A stretch of 32,637 nt of DNA, from contig JBKHJB010000005.1 of NCBI GenBank assembly GCA_046538345.1, positions 1 through 32,637 of the forward strand, read 5' to 3'. Shown here piece by piece: positions 6,305 to 13,566 of the stretch (position 1 is the stretch's first letter; each line of letters opens with the position of its first letter). Under the pieces are notes generated by a model, which saw nothing but the letters and a program-made list of their open reading frames with translations, did no database searches and had not been told where the DNA came from. This stretch comes from PUND01 sp046538345. GTDB lineage: Bacteria > Planctomycetota > Phycisphaerae > SM23-33. Made by a program: the position numbers and the translations under genes.

Positions 6305-8350
6305 ATGACCGCGGCAAAGCTTATGGTACGGCTCGCGAGCCTATGCGCGGTCGGCGCATTGTTGTTGACGGCGCCGATATCCGAGGCCCAGGAGGGCGGC
6401 GAAGATACGCCCGTGCAACGGACCGATAGCGACACGTTCAATATCAACGCCCGCAGCACCGACCTGCGCGGCATGCTGCAGATGCTCAGCGCGCAGGGGC
6501 GTCGTAATATCGTGGCGACCAAGGAGGTCCAGGGCGAAGTCACCGCCGACCTCTACGACGTAACGTTCACCGAGGCGCTCGAGGCGATCCTCAGGGCAAC
6601 CGGCTTCGTGTACCGGCAGGAAGGCAAATTTATCTATGTGTACACGCCGCGGCAGCTTGAGGAGATAAAAACCGCTCAGCGGAAGATGGCCACGAAGACG
6701 TTCCGTTTGTCCTACATTACGGCAAGCGATGCCAGTGAGCTTATCAAGCCGGCCTTGTCGAGCGACGGAAGCATCTCCACCACTCCGGAGGCGGGAGCCG
6801 GCGTTGGAAGCGCCGGCAATGACGCCGGCGGCGTCGATTACGCCACGGCCGATATGCTCATCGTGCGGGACTACGAGGACTGCCTCGAAGACGTGGAAAA
6901 GATAATCAGCGAGGTGGACGTCAAGCCGGAGCAGGTTCTCATCGAAGCCACACTCATGCGGGCGTCGCTGGATGAGAACAACCATCTGGGAGTTGACTTC
7001 AACACACTGGCGGGAATCGACTTCGAAACGCTTGACTCCACCAGCGACGGTGTTACCGACGTTGCGACCGGCGAGTTGACTTCAGGTAACTTCCCGGATA
7101 ACCGGGTGTTCGGAACGATGCGGACGGACTTCAACAGCGCCGTGCCCAGCGGCGGGTTCTCGTTCGGAATTCTCGCCAATGAGATAGGGTTTTTCATCCG
7201 CGCCCTGGAGAGCATCACCGACGTGACCATCCTGGCGAACCCCAAGCTGCTGGTCGTCAACAAGCAGCGCGGGCAGGTGATGGTCGGTAACCGGGACGGG
7301 TATCTGACCACGACCGTAACCGAGACCGTCGCAACCGAGACGGTTGAATTTCTCGAGACAGGCACTCGACTGATCGTGCGGCCTTACATCGCCAAGGACG
7401 GTTACATCCGCATGGAGATTCACCCGGAGGATTCGTCCGGCAGCGTTCAGCAGATAGGCAGCAGCGTGCTGCCCAGCGAAATCACCACCGAGGTTACCAC
7501 CAACGTTCTGGTCCGCGACGGTCACACGATCGTCATCGGCGGGCTGTTCCGCGAGACGCAGAACGCGTCCCGCGGACAGGTACCGGGGCTGGGGAATGTT
7601 CCCTATCTCGGCGCCGCTTTCAGGCAGACCAAGGACACCACCGACCGAGAAGAGATCATTATCGCCATCACCCCGCACATAGTTAAGCAGGACGAGGCCG
7701 AGGCGATGGGAGACGAGGCGCTTGCCAATATGGAGCGCTACCGCATCGGCGCCCGCAAGGGCATGCGGTGGTGGGGTCGCAGTCGCCTCGCCGAGCAACG
7801 CGTGCGCGACGCCCGCCACGCGTTGACGGACGGAGATACGGAAAAGGCGATGTGGAACCTGGACATGGCCCTTGCCATGCGACCTCGGATGGAAGAGGCA
7901 ATCCGCCTCAAAGAGCGTCTTACGCAGAAGGCCTACTGGTCGGACCACGTGCAGGACAGCATCAGCCGATACCTGACCCAGAGACTGCTGATGCGCGAGA
8001 TGGGCAAGCCCGCCGGCCGCGTGCTGCCGCCGGAACGCCCGCGCGACCCGGAAAAGATCTCCCCCGAGGTGCGCGAGCGACTGGGCATCGGTCCGCAATA
8101 CGAGGATCCGCTGCCCGGCCAGCCGCCGGTCCTGCCGGAAGTGGAGCTGAAAGAGCCGAACCAGCCCGACGAGCCGCCCACGCCCGTGGAGGAAGACGGC
8201 GAAACCAACGCCTCCGGACACGAGGTCGCTCCCCCGGACGGGGAGCAAAGCCCGGCCGACGACGAGGAAGCAGTACTCGTCGCTCCGGAAGAGCCGGAGG
8301 AGTCCGCACAGGGCGAGACAGACGACTCTGGCAGTGAACAGCAGGAATAG
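6305..8350 (+). CDS. gspD: Secretin, GspD/PilQ family, with long C-terminal extension
   Basis: Outer membrane channel protein of 681 residues. Signal peptide at 1-29 (ending ISEAQ). An N0/STN domain at about 40-118 (FNINARSTDLRGMLQMLSAQ) is followed by one N1-type domain at 125-215, split by a Gly/Ala-rich insert, and the secretin barrel at about 215-465 with the signature VPGLGNVPYLGAAFR and ITPHIV. From 480 on there is a helical, TPR-like segment (RVRDARHALTDGDTEKAMWNLDMALAM), and the last 110 residues are rich in Pro and Glu. Only one N1-type domain is present, as in short secretins. GAGGAGAGG before ATG 6305 is a strong ribosome site. The 90-base gap upstream is the largest between pilP and gspE. 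Confidence 0.9.
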   Translation: MTAAKLMVRLASLCAVGALLLTAPISEAQEGGEDTPVQRTDSDTFNINARSTDLRGMLQMLSAQGRRNIVATKEVQGEVTADLYDVTFTEALEAILRATGFVYRQEGKFIYVYTPRQLEEIKTAQRKMATKTFRLSYITASDASELIKPALSSDGSISTTPEAGAGVGSAGNDAGGVDYATADMLIVRDYEDCLEDVEKIISEVDVKPEQVLIEATLMRASLDENNHLGVDFNTLAGIDFETLDSTSDGVTDVATGELTSGNFPDNRVFGTMRTDFNSAVPSGGFSFGILANEIGFFIRALESITDVTILANPKLLVVNKQRGQVMVGNRDGYLTTTVTETVATETVEFLETGTRLIVRPYIAKDGYIRMEIHPEDSSGSVQQIGSSVLPSEITTEVTTNVLVRDGHTIVIGGLFRETQNASRGQVPGLGNVPYLGAAFRQTKDTTDREEIIIAITPHIVKQDEAEAMGDEALANMERYRIGARKGMRWWGRSRLAEQRVRDARHALTDGDTEKAMWNLDMALAMRPRMEEAIRLKERLTQKAYWSDHVQDSISRYLTQRLLMREMGKPAGRVLPPERPRDPEKISPEVRERLGIGPQYEDPLPGQPPVLPEVELKEPNQPDEPPTPVEEDGETNASGHEVAPPDGEQSPADDEEAVLVAPEEPEESAQGETDDSGSEQQE

Positions 8351-8403
8351 CTCAAGCGGATGCTAATCAGCGACATGCGAGGCGAGGTCATCGGAGCTTA
8401 GCC

Positions 8404-9603
8404 ATGAAGAAAGTTGCCACAGCAACAGCGGTAGCGACAGTCCTGGCCCTGGCGGGGTGCGGACAGAAGTCTCTGTCACAGTCCAAAAGCGACGCCTACG
8501 ACCGTTGGCACCACGCCCGGGCGAAGGTCCTTTACGGCGCGGGACGCGAGCATCTTAAGGTTGGCCAGCTCGACAAGGCAGCCACCAAGACCCGTGACGC
8601 ATTGGGGCTTGCGCCGGATTACACCGATGCCCGCATCCTGCTGGGCAAAGTGCTAATTGAGCAGGGCGCCTATTCGCAGGCGGGCAAGCACCTGGAACAG
8701 GCGCGCGAGCAGGCCCCCGAATCGGCGGAGGTGCACTATCTTCTGGCTGTTGCGGCCGAGAAAGCCGGCGATATGCCCAGGGCGCTGGAGTTGTACCGCA
8801 AGTCGCACGCGCTCGATGACAGTGGCATAGCGGCGATAGTCGCCGCCGGCGAAGTTATGGTCCAGATGGACCGGCTCACGGAGGCCCGGCGGTTCATCGC
8901 TCCCTATCTGAGCGAGGCAGACGGGGACCCGTCGATACACGAGCTTGCCGGTCGTATGGCGATGATGCAGGGCGACTACGCCGAGGCGGCGGAGCAGTTT
9001 CTCCAGGCACACGATCTGGACTACGACAACTACTACTATCGCGAATCATTGGCCCAGGCCCAGTTTCTGGCGCAGCAGTACGATCGGGCGGCCGATACGA
9101 TCGAAAATCTCTTGATGATGGACGGGTACGAGCCGCCTGCGTGGGTCTATACCATGCTCGGAAATACCCGCCTGGCATTGGGACGACACGTCGGCGCCAG
9201 AGATGCCTTCGAGGAAGTCACTCGGCAACGTCCGTCCGACCCCATCGCCTGGACGAACCTTGCCCGGTCCGCCCTGGTGTTGGGCGACATGTCCCGCGCT
9301 GTGATGTGGTCCAACAAGGCACTGCAGCTCGACACCAACTGTTCCGAGGCGGTCCTGCTGCTGGGTTACTCTCTGCTGTCCGACAACCAGGCGCATCGGG
9401 CGGTACGGGTACTCAGCGAGCACGGCGACCGCGTCGATGAGAACCCTATGGTTTACTGGCTGCTGGGTCGGGCCTATAGCGCCGTCGAGGAGCCGGAAAA
9501 GGCGAAGCGATGCTACGGCCGGGCGATGGAGCTGGACCCGGACCATCCGCTCTCAAAGGTAGTTGCGGACGGAAAACCCGTACGCCTGGACATGCTCGAC
9601 TGA
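8404..9603 (+). CDS. TPR lipoprotein linked to the secretion operon
   Basis: A 399-residue protein with a lipoprotein signal (LALAGC, Cys about residue 19) followed by about nine tetratricopeptide-like repeats, for example KVGQLDKAATKTRDALGLAPDY and GDYAEAAEQFLQAHDLDYDN, the last near AKRCYGRAMELDPDHPLSK. In type IV pilus systems, TPR lipoproteins (PilF/PilW pilotins) help the secretin reach and assemble in the outer membrane. The place directly after the secretin gene fits a similar role, but this protein is longer than pilotins and could instead be a general scaffold. GGAG precedes the ATG by 8 bases. The function beyond scaffold is inferred. Confidence 0.75.
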   Translation: MKKVATATAVATVLALAGCGQKSLSQSKSDAYDRWHHARAKVLYGAGREHLKVGQLDKAATKTRDALGLAPDYTDARILLGKVLIEQGAYSQAGKHLEQAREQAPESAEVHYLLAVAAEKAGDMPRALELYRKSHALDDSGIAAIVAAGEVMVQMDRLTEARRFIAPYLSEADGDPSIHELAGRMAMMQGDYAEAAEQFLQAHDLDYDNYYYRESLAQAQFLAQQYDRAADTIENLLMMDGYEPPAWVYTMLGNTRLALGRHVGARDAFEEVTRQRPSDPIAWTNLARSALVLGDMSRAVMWSNKALQLDTNCSEAVLLLGYSLLSDNQAHRAVRVLSEHGDRVDENPMVYWLLGRAYSAVEEPEKAKRCYGRAMELDPDHPLSKVVADGKPVRLDMLD

Positions 9604-9663
9604 CAGAGACGTAAGATCCGTCTTGCCCCGGATGCAGAGACGGTAAACGCACAGGAGGATATC

Positions 9664-11106
9664 GTGACCATCGCCAAACGGTTGGGACTGGCGACCATTG
9701 TTTTGATAGCGCTCGGGGTCAGTTCCGCATATTACGTTACGGCGATGGCCCTGCACAGGGGCAGTGCCTCCCCCGCCGGGTACACCTACATCGTACTGGC
9801 GCTTATAGCCGCCGCCACGGTCCTGGTGATGGTGATGTTCTGGCACGGTATCGGGCGCGCCATGCGCCGGATCGTTGAGCAGTTGAACACCATGACCCGC
9901 ACAAGGCAGGTCGGTCTTGTGATGGCCGAAGGTACCGAGGAACTCGAGTACGTCGTAAGGGCGCTTAACGAGTTGTTAACGACGTTCAACGGCGAGATGG
10001 ACCGCCTTCGCGGCGACAAGCGGGAGCTGGAGATACAGGCGCGTATAGCGGCCGCCGAGAAACACCACGTCGAGGCGATTATCTATTCGATCTCCGACGC
10101 GGTTATCGTGACCAACCGCTTCGACGAAATGTTGCTGGCCAACGAGGCGGCCGAGAAGCTGCTGGGCTTCCGGGCCGAGGCCTGTCTGCGCAAGAATATC
10201 GACGGTGTTATCTCCGACGGTACGCTGGTGCGGCTGATACGGGAGACGCGCAGTCAGGGCAAAAGCTCCCACCGCAAGATAGTGGAGCACACCCTGACGA
10301 ATCGGGGTGAGCCGAGGACCTACAACATTACACTCAGCTGCGTGGTCGCTCCTCACGGGGAGCTTTCCGGCGTAGTGGCGGTGCTGCGAGACGTTACCCG
10401 GGAGAAGGAAATCGCGCAGATGAAGACCGATTTCGTCTCCAACGTCTCGCACGAGCTTAAGACCCCGCTGGCGTCCATCAAGGCGTACGTGGAAATGCTC
10501 GTGGACGGAGAGGCCGAAGATGAGCAGACCCGGCGGGAGTTATACGACATCATCGCCTCGGAGACCGACCGGCTGAACCGCCTGATCCAGAACATTCTGA
10601 ATATCTCTCGCATCGAGGCGGGCGTGGTAAAGGCCAACCGCGAACCGATGGGGCTTAGCGGCGTGGTCAAGCAGGTGCTGGACGTTGCGGCTCCACAGGC
10701 GGCCGCCAAGGGCATCAAGCTGGTGGATCGCCTTTCACCGGTCTATTACCAGGTCGAAGCCGACCAGGACATGATCTACCAGGCGGTGTTGAACCTGGTC
10801 TCCAACGCCATCAAGTACACGCCGCAAGGCGGTACGGTGACGGTCAGCACCGCCTTGGACGAGGCCCGGGATATGGCGGTCTGTGAGGTGGCCGACACCG
10901 GAGCGGGGATAAAGTCGGATGATCTCTCTCACGTGTTCGACAAGTTTTACCGCGTGCGTGAGAGCAGCAAATCGGCGCAGGGCACGGGGCTTGGTCTGGC
11001 TCTGGTCAAGCAGATTATCGAAAGCGTGCACGACGGGAACGTATCTGTCGTCAGTGAGCCGGGCAAAGGCAGCAAGTTCAGTTTTGAGCTGCCTGTGCTG
11101 AATTGA
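9664..11106 (+). CDS. Membrane sensor histidine kinase (PAS, HisKA, HATPase)
   Basis: A 480-residue kinase starting at GTG 9664 with a strong GGAGGA ribosome site. Two membrane helices (about 8-28 and 40-60) are separated by only some 12 residues, so it has hardly any periplasmic sensor part. A HAMP-like helix (60-115) and a PAS domain (about 130-250; IIYSISDAVIVTNRFDEMLLAN) follow. The phosphoacceptor is His263 in SNVSHELKTPLASIK. The ATP-binding domain shows N box NLVSNAIKYTP, G1 DTGAGI, F box FDKFYRV and G2 GTGLGLAL. All catalytic motifs are intact. It resembles PhoR/ResE-type kinases. The next gene encodes a receiver protein, its likely partner. With no large outer loop, the signal is probably membrane-borne or cytoplasmic. 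Confidence 0.92.
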   Translation: MTIAKRLGLATIVLIALGVSSAYYVTAMALHRGSASPAGYTYIVLALIAAATVLVMVMFWHGIGRAMRRIVEQLNTMTRTRQVGLVMAEGTEELEYVVRALNELLTTFNGEMDRLRGDKRELEIQARIAAAEKHHVEAIIYSISDAVIVTNRFDEMLLANEAAEKLLGFRAEACLRKNIDGVISDGTLVRLIRETRSQGKSSHRKIVEHTLTNRGEPRTYNITLSCVVAPHGELSGVVAVLRDVTREKEIAQMKTDFVSNVSHELKTPLASIKAYVEMLVDGEAEDEQTRRELYDIIASETDRLNRLIQNILNISRIEAGVVKANREPMGLSGVVKQVLDVAAPQAAAKGIKLVDRLSPVYYQVEADQDMIYQAVLNLVSNAIKYTPQGGTVTVSTALDEARDMAVCEVADTGAGIKSDDLSHVFDKFYRVRESSKSAQGTGLGLALVKQIIESVHDGNVSVVSEPGKGSKFSFELPVLN

Positions 11107-11152
11107 GTGGGCGCGGCGCCGCGGCGTCGGGGCAATCAAAGGCAGGGACACT

Positions 11153-11548
11153 ATGAGAAAACGAATACTTATCGCCGACGACGAGGCCCACATCCTGCAT
11201 GTGGTCTCGATGAAACTATCCAACGCGGGCTACGAGGTAATCACGGCCATGGACGGACAGGAGGTCGTGGAACTGTGCGCCAACGACCGTCCCGACCTTC
11301 TGATCCTCGACTATCAGATGCCGCTGCTCAGCGGTACCGAGGCATGCACGCAACTTCGCCGTATGGAACACATGCGCGACGTGCCCGCCATCATGCTCAC
11401 CGCCCGAGGGTTCGAGATTGAACGAGCGGAAATGGCTGAGGCGGGGATATCGGTGGAGATGGCCAAGCCGTTCAGTCCACGTGAGCTTCTGGACAACGTC
11501 AATCACCTGCTGGAGACCGCCGAAAACAACGCCGAAGCGGAGGCATGA
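11153..11548 (+). CDS. Single-domain response regulator (CheY-like)
   Basis: A 131-residue stand-alone receiver domain. Acidic pocket D9-D10-E11 (ILIADDEAHIL), phospho-acceptor Asp53 in LLILDYQMPLLSG, Thr of MLTARG, and Lys of EMAKPFSPREL are all present. There is no output domain, only a short Ala/Glu-rich tail, so it must act by protein contact, for instance on the HD-GYP protein, the STAS protein or the secretion ATPase. An AGGGA sequence lies 8 bases before ATG 11153. Its stop codon overlaps the start of the HD-GYP gene (ATGA), which makes coupled translation likely and ties it to that enzyme. Confidence 0.92.
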   Translation: MRKRILIADDEAHILHVVSMKLSNAGYEVITAMDGQEVVELCANDRPDLLILDYQMPLLSGTEACTQLRRMEHMRDVPAIMLTARGFEIERAEMAEAGISVEMAKPFSPRELLDNVNHLLETAENNAEAEA

Positions 11549-13209
11549 TGAGCACTACCGTTCGTGACGCAACTCGGGACATGGACGCGCTGAAGCCGGT
11601 ACTCACAAGCGCCGGCGAGAAGGTCGCCGAGCTTGGGGCGACAGTGGAAGTCTGGGACGCCGACGGCGAGCATTACACGTCGCTGTCGCAGGCGGGACGC
11701 TTCTGTGAGCTTGCGCGGTCGGGCGGTTGCGCCTGCCTGTCGCCGGCGAAGGAATTGGCCGACGAGGTAATCGGCTGCGGCGAAGCTCATCACCGAACCG
11801 TGCCGTGGGGCTGCCGCGTGGTGGCAGTGCCGGTTCGCCGGCGCAGACGGCTTGTCGGGGCGGTAACAGCGTGTTTCCCCCCGAGGGACTTTGCGACCGA
11901 CGAGGAAGCACTCGCTCGAATGTGTGACCAGTGTGGGTTGGATTTCCAGGCGATGCGCCGGCGCGCGGGCGAGGACTGCCGGCATCATGCCGACGAGACC
12001 GGGAATCTGCTGCAAATCCTCGACTGGGCGCTCGATTACGAGCAGCGTATCCACAACGCCGAGCACGAACTCGAGACGCTCAGCACGAATCTCGCAACCG
12101 CGTACGAGGAGCTTAGCTTGTTGTACCGCATCAGCGGCTCCATGCGCGTCACACAGAAGCCCGGCGAGTTCCTGCAGAAGGTCTGCGACGGGATGGCGTC
12201 GGTTATGGGCGTCTCCACGGTGGTGGCGCTGATCTACGCTCACCCGCCGAGCATAGAGTCCGACCTGTTCATTGTCCGCGGTGAGCCGGGTCTGGCGCAA
12301 GATGAGCTGCGGCACTTGGCCGAAGCGTACGTCGCCCCCCAGCTTCTGGGCACCAGTGGGTATCTCAACAATAACTTCGCCGCGGAATACACCGACACCT
12401 GGGGCAACGAGGTCCAAAGTGTAATGGCGGTCCCGGTTGGAAGCGACGAGCACATGGGCGTCCTGCTGGGTCTGAACAAGCTTCGGGACGGTTTCAGCAG
12501 TGTGGATATGAAACTGCTCGGCTCCATCGCCGACCAGGTGACGGCGTTTCTGACCAACAACCGTCTGTATACCGAGCTTCGCGACCTGCTGATGGGCGTG
12601 TTGCACGCACTGACGGCGACCATAGACGCCAAGGATCCGTACACTTGCGGACACTCGCAGCGTGTTGCGATTATTTCCCGCCGCCTCGCGGAGGCGTTTG
12701 GACTGCCGCCGCAGCGTGTTGAGCAGATATATCTGTCGGGATTGCTGCATGATATCGGCAAAATAGGCGTTCCCGACGAGGTGCTCTGCAAGCCCGGGCG
12801 ACTGACCGACGACGAGTACGAAATGATGAAGCGCCACCCCGGCGCGGGCGGGAAGATTCTCGGAGGTATCCGGCAGATGGAACCGATCGTCGTGGGCATT
12901 CTCACGCACCACGAGCGACCCGACGGCAGGGGGTATCCACGCGGCCTCAAGGCCGACGAGATTCCCATCGAGGGCGCCATCATCGGCCTGGCCGACGCCT
13001 TCGATGCCATGACAAGCCAGCGAACGTACCGCGCGCAGTTGTCGGTGGACGAAGCCGTTGCCGAACTGCGACGCAACTCCGGTACGCAGTTCGACCCCAA
13101 GTTGGTGGAAAAGTTCATCGAGTTGGACCCGCCCAGACTACTTGGGGAGTTGAGCGAGATAGCGTCCGGTCTGGACGTCTCGACGATGTTGGGAGGGGCG
13201 CAGCAATGA
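11545..13209 (+). CDS. HD-GYP phosphodiesterase with Cys-rich PocR-like and GAF sensor domains
   Basis: A 554-residue cytoplasmic protein. Residues about 20-130 look like a PocR-type sensory domain: FCELARSGGCACLS, then a VPWGCRVVAVPV strand, rich in Cys. A helical coiled segment (about 150-190) leads to a GAF domain (about 200-345). The C-terminal HD-GYP domain (about 350-530) has SGLLHDIGKIGVPDEVL, KRHPGAGGKIL and THHERPDGRGYP at about 453-464, so the HD pair and the GYP motif are complete. HD-GYP enzymes hydrolyse c-di-GMP, usually to GMP, and the intact motif suggests activity. Start is ATG 11545 (overlapping the receiver stop) or ATG 11548. The ATGA overlaps on both sides link it to the receiver and STAS genes. 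The PocR call is moderate; HD-GYP is certain. Confidence 0.9.
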   Translation: MMSTTVRDATRDMDALKPVLTSAGEKVAELGATVEVWDADGEHYTSLSQAGRFCELARSGGCACLSPAKELADEVIGCGEAHHRTVPWGCRVVAVPVRRRRRLVGAVTACFPPRDFATDEEALARMCDQCGLDFQAMRRRAGEDCRHHADETGNLLQILDWALDYEQRIHNAEHELETLSTNLATAYEELSLLYRISGSMRVTQKPGEFLQKVCDGMASVMGVSTVVALIYAHPPSIESDLFIVRGEPGLAQDELRHLAEAYVAPQLLGTSGYLNNNFAAEYTDTWGNEVQSVMAVPVGSDEHMGVLLGLNKLRDGFSSVDMKLLGSIADQVTAFLTNNRLYTELRDLLMGVLHALTATIDAKDPYTCGHSQRVAIISRRLAEAFGLPPQRVEQIYLSGLLHDIGKIGVPDEVLCKPGRLTDDEYEMMKRHPGAGGKILGGIRQMEPIVVGILTHHERPDGRGYPRGLKADEIPIEGAIIGLADAFDAMTSQRTYRAQLSVDEAVAELRRNSGTQFDPKLVEKFIELDPPRLLGELSEIASGLDVSTMLGGAQQ

Positions 13210-13547
13210 ACATCACCGCTGAAACGCACGGACACGCGGTAATTCTGAACCTCGAGGGTGAGTTGAACGAGGACTCACTCAGTGCTTTCGACGTGGCCGT
13301 GGGGCATTACTTCAGCGGTCGGGAAGCGGTGGACCTTGTTCTGAACCTTTCGAAGGTGCCTTTTGTGGATAGTGCTGCCCTGGAGCGACTCCTGGAACTT
13401 CAGGAAACGCTAAGTGCCGAGCTTGGTTGGCTCAAGCTGGTGAAGTGCAATGACAACGTGCGCCAGATTCTTGAGCTTACCCGCTTGGACAGCACTTTGT
13501 CGATTTTTGAGGACGTACCAGAGGCCGTCAAAGACGGTCAACCGTAA
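13206..13547 (+). CDS. STAS-domain protein (anti-sigma-factor antagonist type)
   Basis: A 113-residue single STAS domain: a beta strand AVILNLEGELNEDS at 11-24, then VDLVLNLSKVPFVDSAALERLLELQ with Asp55-Ser56, where the Ser is the site phosphorylated in SpoIIAA/RsbV relatives, and a C-terminal helix. Such proteins bind or release partner proteins depending on Ser phosphorylation by an RsbW/SpoIIAB-type kinase. No such kinase or PP2C phosphatase gene is visible in the window, so the partner is unknown. It begins by ATGA overlap with the HD-GYP gene and ends 19 bases before the secretion ATPase gene, so it belongs to the signalling cassette within the operon. Confidence 0.88.
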   Translation: MNITAETHGHAVILNLEGELNEDSLSAFDVAVGHYFSGREAVDLVLNLSKVPFVDSAALERLLELQETLSAELGWLKLVKCNDNVRQILELTRLDSTLSIFEDVPEAVKDGQP

Positions 13548-13566
13548 GAAACCGGGATACCCGACA

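Noticed and set aside
11503..12912. Antisense open frame of 469 codons opposite the HD-GYP gene
   Set aside because: It is a shadow of a gene with complete catalytic motifs; no recognisable family.
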